Assembly (NCBI RefSeq): GCF_039545135.1
Contig: NZ_BAABRU010000003.1
Coordinates: 1 to 64,000 of the forward strand
Length of the DNA: 64,000 bases
Source: Herpetosiphon gulosus
GTDB lineage: Bacteria; Chloroflexota; Chloroflexia; Chloroflexales; Herpetosiphonaceae
Direction: 5' to 3'
Below the pieces are notes generated by a model. That model ran no database searches, was not told the DNA's origin, and saw nothing but the letters and a program-made list of their open reading frames with translations. The position numbers were made by a program, and so were the translations under genes. Shown piece after piece: positions 41,885 through 50,257 of this stretch (position 1 is the stretch's first letter; each line of letters starts with the position of its first letter).

Positions 41885-43279
41885 ATGTTTTTCCAACGGT
41901 TGTATCACGATGGTTTAGCCCAAGCAAGTTATTTAGTTGGTTGCCAAAAAACTGGCGAAGGTTTAGTCATCGATCCGCATCGTGATGGTGCAGTCTATTT
42001 GAATGCAGCGCAAGCGGCTGGTTTGCGGATTAGCGCAATCACCGAAACCCATATTCACGCCGATTTTGTCTCGGGCAGTCGCGAGTTGGCTCAGATCACA
42101 GGCGCAAAATTATATCTTTCGGCAGCAGGCACAGCGGCTTGGCAATATGCTTTTGCTAGTAGCACCCCCAATGTGCAATTGATCAACGATGGCGATAGCT
42201 GGATGGTTGGCAATTTGAAGATCGAGGTCTTGCACACCCCAGGCCATACGCCAGAACATGTGATTTTTATGCTCACCGACACGCCTGCTGGTGATGAGCC
42301 AATGGGCATTTTCACCGGCGATTTGTTGTTTGTTGGTGATGTTGGCCGCCCCGACTTGCTCGAAAAAGCCGCTGGAATTCAAGGCACGAGCGAGGCCGGA
42401 GCCAAAGATTTATTCAAATCGTTGCAGCGGGTCTATACCTTGCCCGATTTCTTGCAAGTTTGGCCGGGCCATGGTTCGGGCAGCGCTTGTGGCAAAGCAC
42501 TGGGAGCCGTGCCGCAAAGTACCTTGGGCTACGAAAAGAAAGTTAATTGGGCTTTCAAATATCGCGACGAGGCTGATTTTGTGGCCGCCGTGCTTGATGG
42601 CCAGCCAACGCCACCGCCCTATTTCGCTGCGATGAAGCGCATCAACCGCGATGGGCCTGAGTTGCGCCCACAACGTTTGCCAGCCCTCAGCCTTGCCGAA
42701 ATTAAGCTCGACAATCGCTTAGTTGTCGATTTGCGCTCGGCCAATGATTTTGCCCAAGCCAGCATTCCAGGGGCACTCAGCCTGACCAGCGGCGCAATGC
42801 TCAATCGTTGGGCTGGTTGGTTTGTCCCTGTCGCAAGCAAGGTTGTGTTAATTGGCACTGCCGAAGCGGCCAAAACCGCCCAAACTGAGCTAAGCATGAT
42901 CGGAATCGATCAAATTGAGGGCTACATCACGCCCGATGTACTAGCCAAATGGCTCAAAACCAATCCAGCTCAAAGCTATCAACGGGTGTCAGCTGCTAAT
43001 TTGCGCGAACAACTTGAGCAAGCGTTTGTGCTCGATGTGCGCACGCCCGAGGAATATGCCAACGGTCACCGAGCAAAAGCGGTCAATATTCCATTAAATG
43101 AATTACCCAAGCGCATCGCCGAAATTCCTAATGATCAACCTTTGATTGTGCATTGTCAGGCGGGCGGGCGTTCGCCAATCGCCATGAGTTTGCTCAAACC
43201 ACATTTCAGCCAAGCCATGGTTGAGATGAGCGACGGTTGGAATGGTTGGTATCAATTGCAAAAGGAGCGTCACGTATGA
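41885..43279 (+). CDS. Persulfide dioxygenase-like MBL protein fused to two rhodanese domains
   Basis: 464 residues. Residues 1-240 are a metallo-beta-lactamase domain with E-T-H-I-H-A-D-F-V-S-G (the ETHE1-type H-x-H-x-D), H-T-P-G-H-T-P and T-G-D-L-L-F-V-G-D, expected to bind one iron and oxidise glutathione- or similar persulfides to sulfite. A rhodanese-like domain (V-V-D-L-R-S-A-N-D-F) follows that lacks a cysteine loop, then an active-looking one with L-D-V-R-T-P-E-E-Y and H-C-Q-A-G-G-R-S. Fusions of this kind handle hydrogen sulfide and sulfane sulfur. The start is set by GGAGG 9 bases before the ATG. It overlaps the next rhodanese gene by four bases. Confidence 0.9.
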   Translation: MFFQRLYHDGLAQASYLVGCQKTGEGLVIDPHRDGAVYLNAAQAAGLRISAITETHIHADFVSGSRELAQITGAKLYLSAAGTAAWQYAFASSTPNVQLINDGDSWMVGNLKIEVLHTPGHTPEHVIFMLTDTPAGDEPMGIFTGDLLFVGDVGRPDLLEKAAGIQGTSEAGAKDLFKSLQRVYTLPDFLQVWPGHGSGSACGKALGAVPQSTLGYEKKVNWAFKYRDEADFVAAVLDGQPTPPPYFAAMKRINRDGPELRPQRLPALSLAEIKLDNRLVVDLRSANDFAQASIPGALSLTSGAMLNRWAGWFVPVASKVVLIGTAEAAKTAQTELSMIGIDQIEGYITPDVLAKWLKTNPAQSYQRVSAANLREQLEQAFVLDVRTPEEYANGHRAKAVNIPLNELPKRIAEIPNDQPLIVHCQAGGRSPIAMSLLKPHFSQAMVEMSDGWNGWYQLQKERHV

Positions 43280-43587
43280 TCAACGAATTAAGTGTTCAAG
43301 AGCTACAAGTGTGGGCCAACCAACAAACGATCTTTTTGATCGATGTACGTGAGCCAGCCGAATATGCCACGGGCCATATTAAAGGCAGCAATTTGATGCC
43401 CTTGAGCCAGCTCAACAATTATCGCAATCAAATTCCGCATGATCGTCCAGTTGTCGTAGTTTGTCGCTCAGGCCAACGCAGCAGCATGGCCGCCCAATGG
43501 CTTGAGAGCAACGGTTGGATCAACATCTACAACACCCGTGGCGGCATGCTGGCTTGGAGCAAAGCTGGCTTACCTGAAGAGCGCTAG
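43276..43587 (+). CDS. Single-domain rhodanese (sulfurtransferase)
   Basis: 103-residue rhodanese domain with F-L-I-D-V-R-E-P-A-E-Y near the start and the active loop V-V-C-R-S-G-Q-R-S, whose Cys carries the persulfide. It transfers sulfane sulfur, here probably to or from the upstream dioxygenase. ATGA overlap with the previous stop and AAGGAG inside that gene show translational coupling; the longer upstream frame is not used. Confidence 0.92.
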   Translation: MINELSVQELQVWANQQTIFLIDVREPAEYATGHIKGSNLMPLSQLNNYRNQIPHDRPVVVVCRSGQRSSMAAQWLESNGWINIYNTRGGMLAWSKAGLPEER

Positions 43588-43608
43588 CAAGAGGATACCA
43601 ACCAGATC

Positions 43609-44367
43609 ATGAGTATTAGTTTGATTGGGCTAGCGCTGTTGGTCGGCGCTAGCATCGGCCTCACCTTAGGAATGTTGGGCGGCGGCGGCTCGATTTTGAC
43701 CGTACCAGCCTTGGTATATGTGCTTGGACTAAGCGCTCACGACGCAACCACCAGTTCATTGGTGATTGTTGGTTTGAACGCCGCTTTTGGGGCATGGCTA
43801 AATTGTCGGCGCGGCCCGTGTATGTTGCGCCATGCTTTTGTATTTGGCGGCATCGGTTTGGGCGCAGCCTTTTTGGGCGCACGAGTTTCACAATACATTC
43901 CAGAGGTTTGGCTTTTGACGATGTTTGGTAGCCTAATGCTGATCATCGGCAGTATGATGTTACGACCCAAGGTACAAGCCAAAACCGACGAACAAACGAT
44001 CGCTTGGCCAGCAGTGGTTATGGGTGGGCTAGGCGTTGGCTTTTTGACTGGATTCTTGGGCGTTGGCGGCGGATTTTTGATTGTGCCAGCCTTGGTGTTG
44101 TTGCTGCATATGCCAATGCGCACCGCCATTAGCTCATCGCTGATTGTGATTGCATTAAACAGTAGCGCTGGCATTTTGGGCCATTTGCAAGGCAGCCATT
44201 TTGATTGGACGCTGATTGGCCTGATTATTAGCGGCGGCGTGATTGGCAACTTGCTGGGCACACGCTTCGCTCAAAAAATCCAAGTTCAAACCCTACAACG
44301 CAGTTTTGCCTTCTTCGTAATTGCCCTCGGCATCTTCCTGGTGATTAAAAACTTCCCCTTAGCTTAA
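43609..44367 (+). CDS. TauE/SafE family sulfite/anion exporter
   Basis: 252-residue membrane protein with 7-8 hydrophobic segments arranged as two repeats, each beginning with the family's glycine-rich motif: G-M-L-G-G-G-G-S-I-L-T-V-P in the first half and G-F-L-G-V-G-G-G-F-L-I-V-P in the second. Members export sulfite or organosulfur anions. Placed directly after the persulfide dioxygenase and rhodanese genes (21 bases), it most likely removes the sulfite they make. GAGGA is upstream at a slightly long distance. Confidence 0.92.
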   Translation: MSISLIGLALLVGASIGLTLGMLGGGGSILTVPALVYVLGLSAHDATTSSLVIVGLNAAFGAWLNCRRGPCMLRHAFVFGGIGLGAAFLGARVSQYIPEVWLLTMFGSLMLIIGSMMLRPKVQAKTDEQTIAWPAVVMGGLGVGFLTGFLGVGGGFLIVPALVLLLHMPMRTAISSSLIVIALNSSAGILGHLQGSHFDWTLIGLIISGGVIGNLLGTRFAQKIQVQTLQRSFAFFVIALGIFLVIKNFPLA

Positions 44368-44438
44368 TCGTAATGGCGCTGTTGTTGCGGCAGGAGCGCC
44401 ATTTGCCAAACAATTCCACAGTATCGAGAAGCCTATGC

Positions 44439-44444
44439 TATAAT
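44439..44444 (+). promoter_or_regulatory. -10 box before the hydrogenase-like operon
   Basis: Exact TATAAT, 12 bases before the ATG at 44456. Transcription would begin near 44451, so an ATG at 44456 would be almost leaderless, while a TTG at 44486 has TGAGG 8 bases upstream and fits a normal leader. This suggests the four downstream genes have their own promoter. Confidence 0.5.
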
Positions 44445-44455
44445 CGGCAGGGTTG

Positions 44456-45562
44456 ATGGTTCGTGATCTGTGTGAGGCATTGAGTTTGAGCTACGTTTTA
44501 CCGCTTGGCCCGTTTCACCCCGACTGGCAAACCCCGATGCGCATGGTCTTACGGGTTGAGGGCGAACAGATTGCTGATGTTGAATTTCGTGATGGCTACA
44601 CCAATCGCGGCATTAGCGAGCGTTTGACGCGCACCACCATTCCTCAGGGATTGCACCTTGTGAGCCATATTTGTGCCGCTGATAGCCATGCCCACTCGCT
44701 GGGATTTTGCTTGGCACTCGAACAACTACTTAAAATTAATGCTTCGGAACGAGCCGCTGCCTTGCGTTTGCTCGCCTGCGAAGTCGAACGCGCCACCGTC
44801 CATCTCAGCACAATGAAAGAAGTACTGACGATTTTGGGCTTGCAACGCGATGCTGACCATGTGCAAAAACTGCATCATGGCTTATTTGAAGTAATGCAAC
44901 ACTTATGCGGCACCAGTTCGCCGCCCAACTATATTGTGCCAGGTGGCGTGCGCCAAGATCTCAGCAGCAGCGAACAAGAATCGATGGCCTTACAATTTCG
45001 CCGCCTCGAACGCTTGATGTATCGCTTCGTTGATCGCTTTATCGATCATCGTGGGGTGTTGCGGCGCTGCGTGGGTGTTGGCGTGCTCAGTCGCGAGGCC
45101 GCTGAACAATTTGGGGTACGTGGGCCAATGGCACGAGCCGCAGGCATCGGCTTTGATGCCCGAATTGATCGAGCCTATGGCGCTTATGCGCAGTTTCCAC
45201 CTAGTCGCGTAACCCAAGAGCGTGGCGACGTGTATGCCCGTTTAGTGATTTTCTCGCTAGAAGCCTTTGAAAGCCTTAAATTGGCAATTCGTGTGCTAGC
45301 CAATTTGCCCAGCGGCGATTGGGCTGGCAATGCACCCGACAGCGTACCCCAAGGCAGCGTTACCTCGAATATCGAATCGGCGCGAGGCACGCTACGCTAT
45401 ACCGTCCAAAGCAACGGGGTCAAATTAACCAGCGTGCGGATCGATGCACCACGCCAATTTGATCGCTTGATTGCCCGCACAATCTTGGCCGGAATGAACA
45501 TCGACGACGCACCCTTAATTATCGCCTCGGCAAGTGCATGCACTGCCTGTAGCGAAGAATAA
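44456..45562 (+). CDS. Group 4 hydrogenase / complex I 49-kDa-like large subunit with altered metal site
   Basis: About 368 residues (358 if it starts at the TTG 44486, see the promoter entry). The order of motifs matches HycE/EchE/MbhL/NuoD: P-L-G-P-F-H-P at the start, G-Y-T-N-R-G-I-S-E, then H-I-C-A-A-D-S-H-A-H (where NiFe enzymes have R-I-C-G-I-C-S-H-x-H), I-V-P-G-G-V-R, and the C-terminus A-S-A-C-T-A-C (where NiFe enzymes have D-P-C-x2-C). Three of four nickel-iron cysteines are therefore kept and one is Asp. It is too short for the N-terminal NuoC-like fusion of HycE. It is cytoplasmic and should sit on a small subunit, which is not encoded nearby. Neighbours downstream are three membrane subunits, spaced closely. 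Confidence 0.8.
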   Translation: MVRDLCEALSLSYVLPLGPFHPDWQTPMRMVLRVEGEQIADVEFRDGYTNRGISERLTRTTIPQGLHLVSHICAADSHAHSLGFCLALEQLLKINASERAAALRLLACEVERATVHLSTMKEVLTILGLQRDADHVQKLHHGLFEVMQHLCGTSSPPNYIVPGGVRQDLSSSEQESMALQFRRLERLMYRFVDRFIDHRGVLRRCVGVGVLSREAAEQFGVRGPMARAAGIGFDARIDRAYGAYAQFPPSRVTQERGDVYARLVIFSLEAFESLKLAIRVLANLPSGDWAGNAPDSVPQGSVTSNIESARGTLRYTVQSNGVKLTSVRIDAPRQFDRLIARTILAGMNIDDAPLIIASASACTACSEE

Positions 45563-45565
45563 CGC

Positions 45566-47419
45566 ATGAACGGACAAACACTCCTCACCCTTGCGCCCTT
45601 TGGGCTGCTGATGATCATCGCTTTGGTCAGTTGGTTAACTGGTCAGCGTTTGCGCACGCGCTTGTTGGGCTTAATCGCTAGTGGCTTGACCCTAGTGGCG
45701 CTGGCAATTGTTTGGTGGCTCGCCCAAGGCGATTTACCACTCGATGTTGGGCAACGCGCTTGGCTAAGCAGCTATGGGGTTGGCCCCAACCCGCTGATGC
45801 GCTCGCTGCTAACCTTGCACCTTGATGGCTTGAGCTTACTGTTTGCTGCAATCACTTTATTGCTCGCCAGCATTGGCTTTGCCCACTTGGCCTTGGCCTT
45901 GGGGCGCGGCTTGGTTGGTTATGGTCGGCTCTGGTCGGGCATTGCAATTATGGTGTTTGGCAGTTTGCTGGGCATTTTAGCTGGCGATTTGCTGTTGTTG
46001 GCCTTTGGCTGGGGCTTAGCCTTATTGGGCAGCACCCTGGCTCGCCAAGTTGTGGGCAGCGATGATCAGCGTACACCTTCGGCCTTGGGCATGAGCGGAT
46101 TAAGCGGCTTCGCAATTTTGGTCGCGGTGCTCAGTCAATCGGTGCGCCCCGAAGACGTGCTTGATGGCTCGTTTGTGATGGCCGATATTGGGGTTGGTCA
46201 ATATTTGCGCACCTGGTTGCCGCTGGCTGTTGGGGTTGGCATTGCGCTCGGCTTCCCGCCATTTGGCCGCGTGCTGAGCGACGATGAAGATACTACACCA
46301 GCTTTGCATGGTTTGATCATCAGTGCAGGCGTGCCAGTTTTGGCGGTCTACACATTTTTGCGTTTCTTCGGGCTGAATCTTGGCACATGGCCGGAAGCAT
46401 GGTTTGCCGCCTTGAGCTATGTTGGCGCTTTGGCCAGCATCGTTGGCGCAGCCTATGCCTTACGCGCAACCCGCTTTGGCCCCTTGGTTGGTTGGCAAGC
46501 AGTCGCGCAATGGGGCAATGTGGCCATGGCCTTGGGTCGCTACGAGCCAAATCTGCCACTCGGCGGCGAGCATAACACTGCCGTAGTGATGGCAACTCTC
46601 ACAATCACGGTCACAACCTTGGTAGCAACCATGCTCGGAGCCATGGCCTTGGGCACGTTGGAACGCCGCAGTGGCAGCGACTTGATCGCCAAACAACCAG
46701 CCTTAGGCGCACCATTACGCGCCGCTGGTTTAGCCTATGCGCTTGCGACCGCCGCCGCCGTGGGCTTGCCTGCATTGCCAAGCTTTTGGGCACGCCGCTG
46801 GCTGATGGATTATACGGGCGCTGGCGGTTGGAGCATGGGAGTCTTTTTCGTTAGCAGTGGTTTGCTCTTGCTCTCATTTATTGGCTCGAATGCGCTGTTT
46901 TGGCGGGTCGATCCGCAACGACCTGTTACCCCAGTTGATGCTGGTCGAGCCAATGATGGTTTATTGCTCGGTTTGAGCTTGCCTTTGATTGGCCTCAGTT
47001 TGGCTCCCGAAATGTTGGTGTGGTTGTTGCAACCAACCTTGCGCACGTTGCAAGCAGTGCCTAGTCCAATGGATGATCTTGGGAGCATGAGTTGGGGCTT
47101 GCGCGGCAGTTTGGCACTTGGCTTTATCCTGTTACTCTTTGGATGTTTTCGCTCACAACGTCAGGCAATTATGCCTTGGAATGGTGGCGAACAGCCCGAT
47201 CGCGATGACGGTACAGCCCATTTGCCAGCAGCAAGCAGCCGCATGCTTAGTGGGATCGCCGTTTTGGGTAACCCACGGCCAGCCTTGCGTCAAAGCCATG
47301 GCATCTTGCAAAGCCTCAGTAGCCGAATCGCCTGGGTTTTGCAATTCTTCAGCGGACGCTACTATCTAACTGGAATTCTGATCGCGGCCCTAACAATTGT
47401 CCTGTTATTAATGCAATAG
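45566..47419 (+). CDS. NuoL/HyfB/MrpA-like antiporter-type membrane subunit
   Basis: 617 residues with about 14-16 transmembrane segments. L-H-L-D-G-L-S-L-L-F is the ND5-type start of the antiporter core. The segment F-P-P-F-G-R-V-L-S-D-D-E-D and A-L-H-G-L-I-I-S-A-G match the NuoL region normally reading F-P-F-H-x-W-L-P-D-A-M and L-L-H-A-x-x-M-V-x-A-G. The TM5 Glu appears as G (A-F-G-W-G-L) and the TM7 Lys (G-x-x-x-K in other members) is not seen. Near the C-terminus is a basic loop and a last helix. It begins 3 bases after the large subunit stop, so it is cotranslated. Function as a proton channel is uncertain. Confidence 0.78.
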   Translation: MNGQTLLTLAPFGLLMIIALVSWLTGQRLRTRLLGLIASGLTLVALAIVWWLAQGDLPLDVGQRAWLSSYGVGPNPLMRSLLTLHLDGLSLLFAAITLLLASIGFAHLALALGRGLVGYGRLWSGIAIMVFGSLLGILAGDLLLLAFGWGLALLGSTLARQVVGSDDQRTPSALGMSGLSGFAILVAVLSQSVRPEDVLDGSFVMADIGVGQYLRTWLPLAVGVGIALGFPPFGRVLSDDEDTTPALHGLIISAGVPVLAVYTFLRFFGLNLGTWPEAWFAALSYVGALASIVGAAYALRATRFGPLVGWQAVAQWGNVAMALGRYEPNLPLGGEHNTAVVMATLTITVTTLVATMLGAMALGTLERRSGSDLIAKQPALGAPLRAAGLAYALATAAAVGLPALPSFWARRWLMDYTGAGGWSMGVFFVSSGLLLLSFIGSNALFWRVDPQRPVTPVDAGRANDGLLLGLSLPLIGLSLAPEMLVWLLQPTLRTLQAVPSPMDDLGSMSWGLRGSLALGFILLLFGCFRSQRQAIMPWNGGEQPDRDDGTAHLPAASSRMLSGIAVLGNPRPALRQSHGILQSLSSRIAWVLQFFSGRYYLTGILIAALTIVLLLMQ

Positions 47420-47459
47420 AGGAAGCTTGGTCACTCGCCGTGACAAGCATAAACAGCCT

Positions 47460-48209
47460 ATGACAATCACCATCTGGATTTTAATTACATTGCTGGTAGC
47501 CAGCGGCGCAGTCATCGCGATTATGCGTGATTGGCGCTTTAGCCTGATTGCGATCTTGGTTAATTATATTGCCCAAGGCTTGTTTATTGCCCAACAGCAA
47601 TTTGTCGTGCCAGATTTGGTGATTGCTGGACGGCAGTTTAGCTCGCTAGTGTTTATCAAATTGATTACTGGCATTGGTGTAGCGATTATTCTCGGCATTA
47701 CCGCGCTAACCTTCTCGCGCGAATATGGGCTTGAAGATCTTGATGAATTTTCCTTGGCTGAACTACGGCGGGCGGCACGGGTAGCTCAACGCGCCAGCAG
47801 CCAAGAAAATCGTAAATTCGGCGATTACATTGTGCCAATCTGGTCAACCGTGTTGGTTGGCTTGGCCAGTTTCTTCTTGCCCCGCGTGTTGCCATTAGCG
47901 GTTGAAATGTATCCCGACCAAGTGGGTTTGGCGCGGGCGATCGATTTTATGTGGTATTGGCAAGTGTTCATTGGCTTGATTAGCTTGGTGCTCGCAACCG
48001 ATATTTTGAAAATTGGGCTAGGCTTGTTGCTCTGCCTCAGCGGCCTCGATTTGCTCTACACCACCTTGGCCAACCGGATTAATATTTTGGCGCTGGGAAC
48101 ACTCAGTTTGGTTACTCTGCTCTTGGCTTTGGCGATTGCCTACCTCAGCGGCTTGCTCTATGGCCGCTTCAAAACCTTGAATCTCAGTGAAACGGAGCGC
48201 CTGAAATGA
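47460..48209 (+). CDS. HyfE-like multi-helix membrane subunit
   Basis: About 249 residues, six to eight hydrophobic segments and a polar loop rich in Arg and Glu in the middle (E-L-R-R-A-A-R-V-A-Q-R-A). N-terminus T-I-T-I-W-I-L-I-T-L-L-V-A. Such a protein sits between the antiporter subunits in hydrogenase-4 type operons (HyfE, with NuoK-like parts). The ATG at 47460 lacks a ribosome-binding site; an in-frame TTG at 47427 has GAGGA only 3 bases upstream, so the start is uncertain. It overlaps the next gene by ATGA. Confidence 0.55.
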   Translation: MTITIWILITLLVASGAVIAIMRDWRFSLIAILVNYIAQGLFIAQQQFVVPDLVIAGRQFSSLVFIKLITGIGVAIILGITALTFSREYGLEDLDEFSLAELRRAARVAQRASSQENRKFGDYIVPIWSTVLVGLASFFLPRVLPLAVEMYPDQVGLARAIDFMWYWQVFIGLISLVLATDILKIGLGLLLCLSGLDLLYTTLANRINILALGTLSLVTLLLALAIAYLSGLLYGRFKTLNLSETERLK

Positions 48210-49660
48210 CCTTTTTGCTGATGTTTTGCTTGCCATTGGTCATGGCGGCGGTCTGTTTTGCCTTGCGCCAACAACAAGGGTTAGTCCAAATTTTGGCAAT
48301 TGGCACAACAATTTTGCTCGGTTGGGTGATTTGGCAAGTGCCAGTTGACCAGCCACTGAGCATTGTTGGCGTGAGCATGACGGTGCGCGAAATCAACCGC
48401 TTGTTTTTGTTAGCGGTCGCAGGCAGCTTTGCAATCACCTTCATTGTGGCAACGCGGGTTGCCCATGGCGAAAATTTCGTGGTGATTGGCCTGATCATTT
48501 TTAGTTTGATCAACGCAGCCCTAACGATCGATGTTCAATCACCGTTTTTGATCACGCTGTTACTACTGGCCACGGGCTTGGCGATTATTTTGGCTCAAGT
48601 CGATTTGCCAATTGGCAGCTCAACCTTGCTGCGTGGTCGGGCGATTGGCAGTGGTTTGCGCTACTTGGTATTGATGTTGTTGGCGGGAGTTTTGCTGGCT
48701 TTATGTTTTGTGCTGGCCGACCTCGAAAATACCCCCGATCGTTTGAGCACCACCTCGTTGGCGCGACCATTATTGGCTTTGTTGATCGTCGGTATCAGCC
48801 TGCGTTTGGCAATTATTCCGTTTCATAGCTGGTTGCCCGATTTGCTTGAAGATTCGCCGCCACTGGTCGGCATTTTGATTGGTATGATCAATTTGGCAGC
48901 ATTGCTCTTCTTGGTTTCAGCTTTTCAATTTTTGCTAGCACCAGGCTTGTTGACGCTTGATCCTGGGCGATTGCGCTTGGTACGCTTTTTCGCTCTTGGC
49001 TCAGCGATTGGCGGTAGTTTGCTGGCCATCCACGAACGTCCATCATTACGGCGCTTTTTGGCCATGTTGTTGATTTCCGACAGTGGCATGATGTTGTTCG
49101 GCGTGGTTTCTTCGACGACTGGTTTGACCGGAGCGCTGTTCCAAGCCTTCAACCAACTGGTTTTGAGCGTGGTGCTGTGGACAGCTGTAGCGCTGCTAGA
49201 GCGGCCTGAGCCTACTCGCGCGGCGGCTGGCGATGGCTGGTTGCGACGGCGGCCATGGGCTAGTGGCGTGTTTATTTGCGGCGTTTTGGCCTTGCTTGGC
49301 ATTCCACCATTCAATGGCTTTGCCAGCCGTACCTTGCTCTACCAAGGAGCTGCTGAGGAAGGTCGCGGCTATCTAATTGCCTTGTTGATTGCCACGATGT
49401 TGGGAGCCTATGCTTTTGCCTTGGTATTGCGTGATCATTTCTTGGGTCGTGCGCCAGCGGCCATGCCCGAAGAAGATTTAACCGATTTTCGCGGCTTGGG
49501 GCTACCTCCACCACCGCCACAACGCACCGAACCATTGGGTGCAACCGCTGTGGCCGTGGCTTTGCTGGGAGTTTGCTTAGTAATTGGTTTGTACCCGCCG
49601 TTGGTGCTCGACCCAATTATTGAAGCAGTTCGCGGTCTCACCTTTGTACAATTCCTCTAA
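48206..49660 (+). CDS. NuoN/HyfF-like antiporter-type membrane subunit
   Basis: 484 residues, about 14 transmembrane segments. The core segment R-L-A-I-I-P-F-H-S-W-L-P-D matches NuoM/NuoN/HyfF, but where the TM7 Lys usually stands in K-x-A-x-x-P-F-H there is Arg. Later R-P-S-L-R-R-F-L-A and F-Q-A-F-N-Q-L-V-L-S follow the second half of the family fold. It starts 4 bases before the end of the previous gene, and is the last in the four-gene set. Expected to form part of the membrane arm. Confidence 0.78.
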   Translation: MTFLLMFCLPLVMAAVCFALRQQQGLVQILAIGTTILLGWVIWQVPVDQPLSIVGVSMTVREINRLFLLAVAGSFAITFIVATRVAHGENFVVIGLIIFSLINAALTIDVQSPFLITLLLLATGLAIILAQVDLPIGSSTLLRGRAIGSGLRYLVLMLLAGVLLALCFVLADLENTPDRLSTTSLARPLLALLIVGISLRLAIIPFHSWLPDLLEDSPPLVGILIGMINLAALLFLVSAFQFLLAPGLLTLDPGRLRLVRFFALGSAIGGSLLAIHERPSLRRFLAMLLISDSGMMLFGVVSSTTGLTGALFQAFNQLVLSVVLWTAVALLERPEPTRAAAGDGWLRRRPWASGVFICGVLALLGIPPFNGFASRTLLYQGAAEEGRGYLIALLIATMLGAYAFALVLRDHFLGRAPAAMPEEDLTDFRGLGLPPPPPQRTEPLGATAVAVALLGVCLVIGLYPPLVLDPIIEAVRGLTFVQFL

Positions 49661-49675
49661 GCCCAAGGATAGCCC

Positions 49676-50257
49676 ATGAGCGAGCAATGGCGGTGTTTTG
49701 TAGCGCTCGACTTGCCCAAGCCAATTCAGGCGCAACTCTTGGCGATCCAAACCGAATTACAGCAATTGGGCTTGCCAATTCGTTGGAGCAAGCCCGAAAA
49801 TCTGCATTTAACCTTGCAATTTTTGGGCAATGTAGCAGTTGAACTGCTACCCGACTTGCAAACCAAGCTAACCCATGCCCTCGCTACCCAAACTGCGCCA
49901 ATCCTCAGTTGTAATACGTGGGGCTATTTTCCCAATGCCAATCAGCCGCAAGTCGTTTGGGCTGGCTTTGAGCAATGGCCCAGCGATTTGCTGCAACTTC
50001 AGCAAGCGGTCGTTGCTTGCAGTAGCCAAATTGGCATCATTGCCGAAACCCGCCCATGGCATCCGCACATCACTTTGGGCTACATCAAAGAGCGTTTAAC
50101 CAAACTCCAAATTACACAATTATCAAGCCAGTTACAAGCCAGTCAATGGTCAGTAATACCTGTGATATATGCAACCTGTCAACTCATGCGCAGCATAACC
50201 CAACCCCAAGCCAGCAGCTACCAATCCCTAGAGACCTGGAGAATCGATCATGCGTGA
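49676..50257 (+). CDS. thpR: RNA 2',3'-cyclic phosphodiesterase (LigT/ThpR)
   Basis: 193 residues, 2H phosphoesterase family. Two H-x-T-x motifs: H-L-T-L (His44) and H-I-T-L (His131), both in beta strands, with the phosphoesterase spacing. Starts R-C-F-V-A-L-D-L-P, characteristic of this family. It hydrolyses 2',3'-cyclic phosphate ends of RNA. AAGGA precedes the ATG. The following gene overlaps its end by 8 bases. Confidence 0.93.
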   Translation: MSEQWRCFVALDLPKPIQAQLLAIQTELQQLGLPIRWSKPENLHLTLQFLGNVAVELLPDLQTKLTHALATQTAPILSCNTWGYFPNANQPQVVWAGFEQWPSDLLQLQQAVVACSSQIGIIAETRPWHPHITLGYIKERLTKLQITQLSSQLQASQWSVIPVIYATCQLMRSITQPQASSYQSLETWRIDHA

